Assembly (NCBI GenBank): GCA_964562575.1
Contig: CAZLTY010000010.1
Span: forward strand, 1 to 35,797
Source of the DNA: SG8-4 sp964562575
GTDB taxonomy: Bacteria; Planctomycetota; Phycisphaerae; Sedimentisphaerales; Anaerobacaceae
DNA: 35,797 bases
Direction: 5' to 3'
Shown: piece by piece, positions 24,511 to 32,393 of the stretch
Position numbering within the stretch: the first letter of the stretch is position 1
Layout of the letters: each line of letters opens with the position of its first letter
Program-made: the position numbers and the translations under genes
The notes under the pieces: generated by a model
The model's database searches: none
What the model was told of the DNA's origin: nothing
The model's input: the letters and a program-made list of their open reading frames with translations, nothing else

Positions 24511-25527
24511 ATGGACAAGGGCGATTTTCTTCAGAATCACGTCAAGCATATCGACGTAACATCATTCGACTCGACTGAGATTATCGAAGCCATGAGAGAT
24601 ATGTCCTTCACGGCCAGAGACACTGCGAGGGCGGCAGACATTCTCGAGCGAATGATCGCCGATGACGACTGCACGATCATTCTCTGCGTTGCCGGCAGCA
24701 CGAGCGCGGCAGGCTGCATGAAGATATACTCGGATATGGTCAAGCATGGCATGGTCGACGCGATCGTCGCTACCGGAGCTACCATAGTTGATATGGATTT
24801 CTTTGAAGCTCTAGGATTCAAGCATTACAAGGGCAGCCCGGAGGCTGATGACGGCAAACTCAGAGAACTCTATATCGACCGAATCTACGATACATTCATC
24901 GATGAAGAGCAATTGCAGGTCTGCGACACTACAATAAAGGAGATAGCCGATTCACTTGTGCCGCGGGCTTACTCTTCAAGAGAATTCATCAGAGAGATGG
25001 GTAAATATCTGACCGCGAATGCCCAGAAGCCGGATTCCCTAGTGCAGACGGCTTACGAGAACGATGTGCCGATATTCTGCCCGGCATTTTCGGATTCGAG
25101 TGCCGGGTTCGGCCTGGTCAAGCATCAGGATGAGAACCGCCAAAGCCACGTTTCCATCGATTCGGTCAAGGATTTCCGGGAACTGACGCAAATCAAGATG
25201 AAATCTCCTGTTTCGGGCCTGTTCATGATAGGCGGGGGCGTGCCGAAGAATTTTGCCCAGGACACCGTGATCTGCGCCGAAGTCCTGGGAGATTCGGTAG
25301 ATATGCACAAGTATGCCGTGCAGATCACAGTGGCAGACGCCAGGGACGGAGCCTGCTCCAGTTCCACGCTCAAAGAGGCATCTTCCTGGGGCAAGGTCGA
25401 TACCGCCTACGAGCAAATGGTTTACGCCGAGGCAACAGCAGTGCTTCCGTTAATTGTCAGCTATGTCTATCACCTGCGGAGCTGGCAGGGCAGAGAAGAC
25501 AGGCGATGGAGCAGAATCTTCGAATGA
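24511..25527 (+). CDS. Deoxyhypusine synthase-like protein, probable homospermidine-forming enzyme
   Basis: 338 residues, ATG 24511, with GGAGG just inside the upstream gene. The deoxyhypusine synthase fold is shown by the NAD-binding CVAGSTSAAGCMKIY (59-73), VDAIVATGATIVD (82-94), LFMIGGGVPKNF (237-248) and the catalytic Lys295 in EASSWGKVD. True deoxyhypusine synthase modifies eIF5A, which bacteria lack. Bacterial homologues next to arginine decarboxylase and agmatinase are best read as NAD-dependent aminobutyl-transferases that use putrescine, giving homospermidine, as the plant homospermidine synthases derived from this family do. No S-adenosylmethionine decarboxylase is nearby, which fits a homospermidine rather than spermidine route. 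The exact donor and acceptor are inference. Confidence 0.85.
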   Translation: MDKGDFLQNHVKHIDVTSFDSTEIIEAMRDMSFTARDTARAADILERMIADDDCTIILCVAGSTSAAGCMKIYSDMVKHGMVDAIVATGATIVDMDFFEALGFKHYKGSPEADDGKLRELYIDRIYDTFIDEEQLQVCDTTIKEIADSLVPRAYSSREFIREMGKYLTANAQKPDSLVQTAYENDVPIFCPAFSDSSAGFGLVKHQDENRQSHVSIDSVKDFRELTQIKMKSPVSGLFMIGGGVPKNFAQDTVICAEVLGDSVDMHKYAVQITVADARDGACSSSTLKEASSWGKVDTAYEQMVYAEATAVLPLIVSYVYHLRSWQGREDRRWSRIFE

Positions 25528-25610
25528 CCTATGAAATGAAGTCAATCAAGGGCAAGGACCTGGGCCGCCAGCCCGCGAAAGTACAGAAAATCCTAAGCAC
25601 GAAACCCTAA
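25524..25610 (+). pseudogene. 28-codon ORF overlapping the DHS-like stop, possible gene remnant
   Basis: The ATG at 25524 overlaps the previous stop (ATGA) and encodes MTYEMKSIKGKDLGRQPAKV and eight more residues before TAA at 25608. Bases 25548-25576 match 26235-26263 in the downstream oxidoreductase gene at 28 of 29 positions, in the same reading frame (KGKDLGRQPA). It may be a duplicated scrap or the start of a truncated fourth operon gene; expression is unproven. Confidence 0.35.
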
Positions 25611-25788
25611 ATCCTAAACAATGTCTAATGTTCAAAATACAAATTCTTAAAACAAGAACGTCAGGGTGGGCAAATGCCGTGTTGCCCACGCGCAACGCTC
25701 ACATGCGCAATCCGCCAGAGGCGCCCCTCTGCAGTCGCGGATGTTTTGGATTTCTGTCATTAGGATTTTGAGTTTGTTTAGGATTTAG
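25607..25788. repeat. Inverted repeat of the CTAAATCCTAAAC type with internal hairpin
   Basis: CTAAATCCTAAACAA (25607-25621) is exactly complementary to TTGTTTAGGATTTAG (25774-25788), and the flanks remain loosely complementary (AAAATCC, AATTCTAA). Inside lies a perfect hairpin GTGGGCAA/TTGCCCAC (25666-25689), which may terminate the polyamine operon. Related A-rich heptameric motifs occur at 35016-35054. Confidence 0.7.
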
Positions 25789-25955
25789 ATATTAGAATTT
25801 AGAGTCTACAATGCCGAAGTTTCCGCCTTCAAGGCGAGGGGTTTTCTCCCATTCCCCGAAGGGGACACAAAGAGAATAGACGCAGATTGTATGGTCGTGG
25901 CTTTTGTCTGTCTTTTTGCTCGGCAGACACATGAGTTTTGCTAAGGGGAGCAACA

Positions 25956-27308
25956 ATGGCAGCTATGGATACAAGGACAACACGAAGGGGATTTCTGAAA
26001 AAGGGCGCATCGGTCTTAGCAATGCTCACCGCGCCGACGGTGGTGCCATCTACGGCATTCGGTTTAGACGCACCGAGCAACAGAATTACACTTGGCTGCG
26101 TTGGTCTTGGCGGGATGGGGATGGGCAACCTGAGAGGCTTTCTGAACAAAGACGGCACCCAGGTCGTGGCTGTCTGTGATGTTGTCACATCGGGTCGGAC
26201 CGAATATGGCCCGAATGCAAACGGTTACGGCAATAAGGGCAAGGACCTCGGCCGCCAGCCCGCTCGGCAGACGGTCGAGCAACACTACGCGGACAAAAGC
26301 CGGAGTGGCCGATTCAAAGGTTGTCAGGGATACAGGGACTTCCGGGATCTGGTCGCGCGGACGGATATCGACGCGGTTGTGGTGACGACCCCCGACCATT
26401 GGCACGTACCGATAGCGCTGGCCGCGGTCAGGGCGGGCAAGGACGTATATTGCGAAAAGCCGTTGAGCCTGACCATACGCGAAGGGCGTATTCTTGCCGA
26501 TACCGTGCGAGCCTGCGGGCGAATACTCCAGACCGGCACTCAGCATCGTTCCAACTCAAGACGCCGCTTTATATGCGAACTGATTCGCAATGGAAGGATC
26601 GGCAAGCTGCACACAATCAGATGCAGCATCGGCGGCGGACCGGTCTGTGAGCCACAGGCTGAGATGCCGGTACCAGAAGGTTTTGACTACGACATGTGGC
26701 TCGGCCAGGCCCCCTGGGCGCCGTATACGGAAAAACGCTGCCACTACTATTTTCGCTTCATATGGGATTACGCCGGCGGACAGGTCACGAACAACGGCGT
26801 GCACGCGCTGGATTTCGTCCAGTGGGCCAACGGCACCGACCTGACCGGTCCGGTTCAGATCGAAGGCCGTGGCGAATTCCCGAAAGACGGACTGTTCGAG
26901 ACGCCGACGAGTTGGAACATAGAATACGTCTACGCCGACGGCGTAAGATTGCTCTTTGGTTCCGGCAAGAGCGGCGTGCGTTTCGAAGGCACCGAGGGAT
27001 GGATACAGAGTTCACCGTTTGATGCACATCCCAAGTCATTGCTGACATCTGTCGTTGGCCCGAACGAAATTCACCTGTACAAGAGCAGCGACCATAAGCA
27101 GGACTTCCTCGATTGCGTCAGAGACCGCACGGATCCGATCGCTCACGCCGAGATAGGACATCGCTCGGCCTCCATTTGCCATCTGGGCAATATTGCCATG
27201 TTGACCGGGCGAAAGCTGAGGTGGGACCCGAACAAAGAGAGTTTTGTCAATGACGCCGAGGCGAATCGTATGCTCAGCAGACCGATGGCAAGCCCCTGGC
27301 GCCTTTAG
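25956..27308 (+). CDS. Tat-exported Gfo/Idh/MocA-family oxidoreductase
   Basis: Start ATG 25956, with AAGGGGAG 5 bases upstream; 450 residues. TTRRGFLKKGASVLAML (8-24) is a twin-arginine signal. The Rossmann motif is GCVGLGGMGMGN (47-58), the catalytic Lys lies in YCEKPLS (165-171), and TTPDHWH (144-150) and TGTQHRS are typical of the exported planctomycete group often called glycosyl-hydrolase-like or GFO_IDH. Some relatives use a bound NAD to cleave glycosidic bonds by an oxidation-elimination route, so an exported enzyme needs a cofactor bound before Tat export. It stands alone, convergent with the beta-helix gene at 27378, from which a hairpin separates it. Confidence 0.88.
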   Translation: MAAMDTRTTRRGFLKKGASVLAMLTAPTVVPSTAFGLDAPSNRITLGCVGLGGMGMGNLRGFLNKDGTQVVAVCDVVTSGRTEYGPNANGYGNKGKDLGRQPARQTVEQHYADKSRSGRFKGCQGYRDFRDLVARTDIDAVVVTTPDHWHVPIALAAVRAGKDVYCEKPLSLTIREGRILADTVRACGRILQTGTQHRSNSRRRFICELIRNGRIGKLHTIRCSIGGGPVCEPQAEMPVPEGFDYDMWLGQAPWAPYTEKRCHYYFRFIWDYAGGQVTNNGVHALDFVQWANGTDLTGPVQIEGRGEFPKDGLFETPTSWNIEYVYADGVRLLFGSGKSGVRFEGTEGWIQSSPFDAHPKSLLTSVVGPNEIHLYKSSDHKQDFLDCVRDRTDPIAHAEIGHRSASICHLGNIAMLTGRKLRWDPNKESFVNDAEANRMLSRPMASPWRL

Positions 27309-27310
27309 GA

Positions 27311-27333
27311 CCAGCCACTCCTACATTGGCTGG
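27311..27333 (+). terminator. Hairpin between convergent genes
   Basis: CCAGCCA (27311-27317) pairs perfectly with TGGCTGG (27327-27333), followed by CATTTATCGTC, directly after the oxidoreductase stop. It could serve both strands. Confidence 0.6.
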
Positions 27334-27377
27334 CATTTATCGTCTAACATCATAATCGGGCCTTCCGCAACAAAGCG

Positions 27378-29057
27378 TCAGTAAAGCTCCCATGGCGCCC
27401 AGATGTTACCTATCGCTCTTCGGCCGAAACGTATCGGTGGTCGTCCCAATTCGAAAGCTCCCAGGTCGGGCGCTTTTCCGGCGTAATTGTCATTGAAATT
27501 CGCAAGTCTCACTCCCGAATCGATAACTGGATTCGGGACCGTTATGACAGGATCGGTCAAAGTGACAGTCCTGTCTCCCTGTTGCATGGGGACCTTGCCC
27601 CATTTGATCTTCGTGGTTGTCGATGAAGGATAAAACTCCAAAGCATACGATTCTATAAACGAGTGATTGCCTCGAATTCCATGTCTTTCTCTGGCAATGC
27701 CTCGATCCATGCCGGTGAACAGGTCATAATCAAAATCACAGGGCGTCTCTGCCTGCCGTGAAGATGTCAGCCGGCCCGGGCAGTCGAAGATGTTGTTTCG
27801 CGTAACCGTGTTTGGATTAACATGACCGCTGAAAACGTTAAATGCGCCTCTGGGTTGGATAGCCGTGTTGTGAAAGACGAACTTTCTCCCTCCTCCGAAT
27901 TCATTTCGCTCGCCCACTTTTATCATGCTCCCGCCAAGGGGGTCCCGATGAGTACGGCGACTCTCTCCGAAGACATTGCGGAAGATGTACAGAGGCCCCT
28001 TCGACGTGCACGCCGTCGCGATATGCTGGAACGTCTTTTCGATATAGTTGTTCCATATCCGAACGTTCATGTTTGCCCCTTCGCTTTCGATCGCATCGTC
28101 CCAGACGTTGGCAATGATATTTCCATAGATATCCGAGTCGCGATTAGGGCTTCCTTCGAAGCTGTAGTTTGACGCGCCGCCGATGGCGTCGTTAAAACCG
28201 TGATCTTCGGTCGATCGAATCTCATTGTAGCGAATGACGTTTCCGCCGCTTGAATTTATCAAGGTGATCGCCTGGGGGCCGGCAGGGTGACCCGTGTCCC
28301 AGTCGTTCGATGCGCCTCGCGGGTGCTCGATCAGATTGCGCTGGATGGTAAGATTGCCCGAGCCGCGCTGGGCGTAGATAGCGCTGTCCGTGTTGCCCTG
28401 GTTCCCATATGTTTTTGGCCCGCCTATGCGACCCCAGAATGTGAAACGACAATCCTCGATGACATTATCATGGCGTTTCGACTTGATCAGCAGGCCGCCA
28501 ATCGCGGCGTTCTTGAATTCAACTCCGCGAACGATGACGTAATTGGCATCGATCACACAGGTGTAATCCTCTGCATTTCGAACGTCGATCGTTGCTTTCG
28601 AGTTATCCGCCGGCGTGATAAGGTGATAACCTTTGGCAGAACCCGATTCGGTGACAACTAACGGTTTCGAGCGGACGCCACCTTTGAGGTAGGTCGTTTT
28701 GCCAATCGGAAAACGGTCGTTTCTGGTTTTGCACGTCAGTTCGTGGCTGCCGTTATCAAGAGTTATTTCAACGGCATAGTTCGTGTGCGGTTTCAAACCA
28801 ACAATGCTTCCACGATATTCCTTGTCACGCAGGTCGTAAACCAGGGGATAGCCTTGTTTCGGTGTCGATGTTCCGGTTTGCCTGAACCTGACATTGCACT
28901 GGCCGAGGTCCGGCGATTTGAAATACAGCCCGATGCATTCGTATGTGGCAACGGCATGGAAACTGTTCTCTTCAGTGCCGTACAGCACCGAGACGTTGGT
29001 CGTCGCAAACAAGAAAATGGACAACAACAGATTGATCCCGCGCTTAAATGTGTTCAT
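27378..29057 (-). CDS. Secreted right-handed beta-helix protein with FN3-like domain
   Basis: 559 residues, ATG 29057 preceded by AGGAG. INLLLSIFLFATTNVSVLYG is a Sec signal. Residues about 32-112 look like an FN3-type sandwich (IGLYFKSPDLGQCNVRF, then LKPHTNYAVEITLDNG). From about 120 onwards runs a parallel beta-helix with many VIxxNxI/xDCRF turns (VIVRGVEFKNAA, NVIEDCRF, NLTIQRNLIEH, DIYGNIIANVWDDAIES, VRIWNNYIEKTF). This fold is used by pectate lyases, alginate/chondroitin lyases and several glycosidases; I cannot assign the family or a catalytic residue with confidence. It is the last gene of a likely three-gene minus-strand locus, 137 bases after the PQQ gene. Confidence 0.82.
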   Translation of the reverse strand: MNTFKRGINLLLSIFLFATTNVSVLYGTEENSFHAVATYECIGLYFKSPDLGQCNVRFRQTGTSTPKQGYPLVYDLRDKEYRGSIVGLKPHTNYAVEITLDNGSHELTCKTRNDRFPIGKTTYLKGGVRSKPLVVTESGSAKGYHLITPADNSKATIDVRNAEDYTCVIDANYVIVRGVEFKNAAIGGLLIKSKRHDNVIEDCRFTFWGRIGGPKTYGNQGNTDSAIYAQRGSGNLTIQRNLIEHPRGASNDWDTGHPAGPQAITLINSSGGNVIRYNEIRSTEDHGFNDAIGGASNYSFEGSPNRDSDIYGNIIANVWDDAIESEGANMNVRIWNNYIEKTFQHIATACTSKGPLYIFRNVFGESRRTHRDPLGGSMIKVGERNEFGGGRKFVFHNTAIQPRGAFNVFSGHVNPNTVTRNNIFDCPGRLTSSRQAETPCDFDYDLFTGMDRGIARERHGIRGNHSFIESYALEFYPSSTTTKIKWGKVPMQQGDRTVTLTDPVITVPNPVIDSGVRLANFNDNYAGKAPDLGAFELGRPPIRFGRRAIGNIWAPWELY

Positions 29058-29194
29058 GAAAGACTCCTACATAGCCAGCCCAAATCGGTCGATTCCTCAG
29101 TTGAATCATATCGAGCTGATTGCGTTTGTCAAGCACAGGTCAATTTTCGCAAATGACTGAGATTTCTCGGGTCGTGATTATTGTGATATGTATT

Positions 29195-32100
29195 CTACCC
29201 GCCGCCGAGACATACGACTGTGCCGTTTTCGAGTGCTCCGTACAGTCGGCCGGCCGCTGCGGCAAGACCGTCCCAGACCGGAGAAGCTTCGAGCGGCTGT
29301 TCGCCCAGCACGTCGCCGTTGCGCGCCGAGAGTATCTGCAGGAATCCACCCTCTGCATCCCTGCCTGCGATGACCAGGGTATCGCCCGCCCGCAACATGG
29401 CCCGGGCATGTTTCGAGAAGTCTGTTTTCCACGATGTGCCGGCGAGCTTGCCGCTGCCTGTTGTCCGCTTTTGGAAGTCCGGCACGAAATTCGCCGGGTT
29501 CGAAGGATCCGGCCTTGGGGCGGCATAGACACCGGGCTCGGACCTGTTGGCCCGTCTGCCGCCGGCGCGACGTACGGTCCAGACGGTTTTCTCGTCGAAC
29601 GTCATCATAAGTCCGAAGGGGACGGCCAGGTCGCTGTGGACGATCCAGGGAAAGGCAACCGGCGTTCGCGTAATGTCACCGGTGCCGAGTATCCGGTATG
29701 ACCGGTTGTGCTCGGCGTCGTCGAGCAAACTGGAAGTCGAATACAGATGAGGCCGGCCGCCAGATTTGGCTTCGAGTTTGTCATTAAGACGCACGTGGCG
29801 CAGGTATATCGAGTCCGCGTCGGCAACAAGGATATCGTTCGTGGCGCCGCGCATCGAAAACGCGTCGCTGCTGTCGGGCGCCAGGTGAGTTTTGTAGTCA
29901 AGCGTGTTCTGCCTGATCTGGATCGCCGAGGCATGTTCTGTCCCCTCCGGTGGCCGATCCATGGCACCGGCGTGCTCGCTTTCGACGAGTCGCTTCGCAA
30001 TCACCTTACCCGTAGCGGGATCGAGGCCGTAGAGCATGATGCCTCCGTCCAGGTATGAACACCTTCCGGCGGCTGCGTATGCCACGCCGTTCTTGATCAG
30101 CACGCTGCCGTGCACCGGCCAGACGGATTCCAATTGATCGAACGCCACGGCATTCAGTTTCTGCGGCGAGGCAAGAAACCGCCACCGAAGGGCTCCGTCC
30201 GAGGCGCCGAGGCAGTAGATGTAACCGTCAGCCGATCCGAACAATGCGAGCCCGTCATGAAAGGTCGGCGGCGAATCCACGCGAGCGCCTGCCGTGAACT
30301 GCCAGAGTTTTTCTCCATCTGCTGCATCGAGTGCGCAGACCGTGTGGGCGTCCACCTGGGCGACGAAGACTTTGCCGTCTGCGACTGTCGTGCTACTGAG
30401 CCGCCCACCGATGTCTGCTTTCCACGTCTGCCTGAGAGTCGGCGGAACGCCGGCCGAGGTCGAACCGCTGCGTGCGTTGTTGCCACGGTATGTGGGCCAG
30501 TCATCCGTCGCTCGTCCCTCGTCTTTCGTCTCTCGTATTCGGCCGTAGGCGGAGCCCTTTTCCAATCTCTCCGGGTTGAGGGTGCGCGTGTTTCGTGCCG
30601 GCGCAAGCGCATGGAAGCCGACGATTTTGGCCTCGACGTAGCATCCACACGAATGTGGAGGCGCGTAGATAAGACCGTTGCAGGGTGTCACGCCCACGCG
30701 GCAGGTGCCGCGCGCCCAGTTGTTGCGCGAGTGGTTCTCGCCGTACATGTCGATCATCTCGATGCCGCGCTTGGCTGTGATGATGTATCGGCTGGTCGCC
30801 TTGCCGGGGTAGCAGCGGTAGTGGTGACCGTCCGTCCACAGACGCTCGATGATCTTCCGGGTCTGCTTGACCTCGCCTGTGTGCAGGTCGCGCGGCTGGG
30901 CGAAGTCGGGACCGGACCACACAACACCGTCGGAAACGTAGATCTCGCCCGGGGAGCCTTCCAGGCCCGGGTAGTACGTGCTGCGCCACAACACGCTGCC
31001 GTCCTCGGCCGACAGCGCTGCGAGTTTTCCGTTGTATTCGCGGACCCTGGGATGCGAGCCGAGGAATTCCTGGACGTCCTTGTTGAGTGAAACGGGATCC
31101 CTGCCGGCGTATGACACGAGCACGACGCCGTCTTTGACGATGAGTTTCTCGCGCGGAAAGTAGAGCTTGACCTTCTTCTGAGATTGCGCCAGTTCGCGCC
31201 GCCATTGCGGCTTGCCACTATCGGCCGACAAGCAGACAACACTCTTGTCTGTTTTGACAAAGACTTTGCCATCGGCGGCCGCCAGGGTGAGTCTTGTGAT
31301 CTCGCCGTCTTTGCCGGGCGACCATTTCCAGAGGCCCTTGCCGGTCCGAGCGTCCGCAGCTACAATTGCGTGTTCGCGCATGACGAGAAACAGAATGTCT
31401 CCGTCCTTAATCATCTCGGAGAATCCGCTCGTTCCCCAGAAGCTCCGGACTGTTCTGCCCGTATCGATGTCGAGAGCATTCAGCGGCTCGTCCGGAGCAG
31501 GCGCCACATAAACATGTGAACCATCTGCGACCATCTGTCGCCACACTTCTTCCAGGCCCCATTTGGTCTTTTGCTCGGCGTGTGATTTAAGCCGTATAGG
31601 TCGGGTCCAAAGCAGCACGCCGCTGAAGGCGTCGCGTGCGACGACCGCCCACTGACTCGGCACCTTCATGTCCGAGGTCTCGGTGTGGTCGATCAGGCTT
31701 ATGAGCCGGCCTTTCGACGAGAGCACCGTTCGGACGGTCGGGTACGTGCCCTTTTCCGCGTGGTGATCGCGGCCCCACATCGGCTTGGAGCGCCACTGCA
31801 GATGTCGGGGCGGACCAACTGCAGTGTCTTCGGCAACCGCGTTATTGTCAGGGCCGTGGAGGAAATGAGTCCAGTCATCGATGTCGGCAGGTACTGGTTT
31901 TGCGAACTTCACCAGATCCGTTTCGACATCAGATTTTGGATGCCGGATGCCGGAGATGAGTTCTTCGTTTCCATCCCTGCTGATGATCCCGACTCCTCGT
32001 GGAGCGAGGGTCCGATCCATTTCATTTTCAGAGACCGCACATGTGGGATCCAGGGCCACCAGCAAGTTGACCAGATTGTCAACGTATGGAAGGTTCTTAC

Positions 32101-32392
32101 CGTCAAACACATCAACCGCTACTTTTCCGTAGATGCCCTCCGATTGTACGAACTTCCTTGCCGCTTTGACCGTCTCGGCATCGATGTCCAGGCCCTGGAC
32201 CAGATACGGCCCGGCCTCGCCAATGTCCACGAGCAACTGCGGATCGCCGCAGCCTATGCAGACGACGAGGCCGCCTCTGACGCCGGACGCTGCAAGCAGG
32301 TCGAGGGCACCAACCCTTGTCTTCGACAAAGCTGCACCGGAAAGAACCGCCAGGCAAGTGAGGGCCGCAATCGCTGATTTTGTTACGTTCAT
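29195..32392 (-). CDS. Secreted methyltransferase-fold/PQQ-like beta-propeller fusion (paralog C)
   Basis: 1065 residues, ATG 32392, one base after the stop of the beta-helix/PDZ gene (TAGAATG), so translation is coupled. SAIAALTCLAVLSGAALS (6-23) is a Sec signal. Residues 30-140 match the methyltransferase-like domain: VCIGCGDPQL (44-53) keeps GCG but not the full glycine motif, and GLDIDAE (67-73) keeps the acidic loop. DDWTHFLHGP (172-181) opens the propeller. Shared with paralogs A and B are HHYRCYPGKAT, GTCRVGVTPCNGLIYAP and CGC. A heptamer repeat (30501-30540) encodes the linker RIRETKDEGRAT before DDWPTYRGNN. Pairing with a GH141-like beta-helix protein points to a role in handling extracellular polysaccharide products. 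Confidence 0.88.
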   Translation of the reverse strand: MNVTKSAIAALTCLAVLSGAALSKTRVGALDLLAASGVRGGLVVCIGCGDPQLLVDIGEAGPYLVQGLDIDAETVKAARKFVQSEGIYGKVAVDVFDGKNLPYVDNLVNLLVALDPTCAVSENEMDRTLAPRGVGIISRDGNEELISGIRHPKSDVETDLVKFAKPVPADIDDWTHFLHGPDNNAVAEDTAVGPPRHLQWRSKPMWGRDHHAEKGTYPTVRTVLSSKGRLISLIDHTETSDMKVPSQWAVVARDAFSGVLLWTRPIRLKSHAEQKTKWGLEEVWRQMVADGSHVYVAPAPDEPLNALDIDTGRTVRSFWGTSGFSEMIKDGDILFLVMREHAIVAADARTGKGLWKWSPGKDGEITRLTLAAADGKVFVKTDKSVVCLSADSGKPQWRRELAQSQKKVKLYFPREKLIVKDGVVLVSYAGRDPVSLNKDVQEFLGSHPRVREYNGKLAALSAEDGSVLWRSTYYPGLEGSPGEIYVSDGVVWSGPDFAQPRDLHTGEVKQTRKIIERLWTDGHHYRCYPGKATSRYIITAKRGIEMIDMYGENHSRNNWARGTCRVGVTPCNGLIYAPPHSCGCYVEAKIVGFHALAPARNTRTLNPERLEKGSAYGRIRETKDEGRATDDWPTYRGNNARSGSTSAGVPPTLRQTWKADIGGRLSSTTVADGKVFVAQVDAHTVCALDAADGEKLWQFTAGARVDSPPTFHDGLALFGSADGYIYCLGASDGALRWRFLASPQKLNAVAFDQLESVWPVHGSVLIKNGVAYAAAGRCSYLDGGIMLYGLDPATGKVIAKRLVESEHAGAMDRPPEGTEHASAIQIRQNTLDYKTHLAPDSSDAFSMRGATNDILVADADSIYLRHVRLNDKLEAKSGGRPHLYSTSSLLDDAEHNRSYRILGTGDITRTPVAFPWIVHSDLAVPFGLMMTFDEKTVWTVRRAGGRRANRSEPGVYAAPRPDPSNPANFVPDFQKRTTGSGKLAGTSWKTDFSKHARAMLRAGDTLVIAGRDAEGGFLQILSARNGDVLGEQPLEASPVWDGLAAAAGRLYGALENGTVVCLGGG
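30501..30540. repeat. In-frame TCnnTCG heptamer repeat inside PQQ gene C
   Basis: Consecutive units TCATCCG, TCGCTCG, TCCCTCG, TCTTTCG and TCTCTCG on the plus strand (GACGAGA-like on the coding strand) encode the linker ETKDEGRATD. It sits at the same protein position as the unrelated repeat of paralog B. Confidence 0.85.
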
Positions 32393-32393
32393 T

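Noticed and set aside
25600..25800. CRISPR array suspected from the A-rich repeated motifs
   Set aside because: The units are degenerate heptamers in an inverted arrangement, without regular repeats and unique spacers, and no cas genes are present.
30110..31090. 326-residue plus-strand open frame
   Set aside because: It is antisense to PQQ gene C and has no recognisable features.
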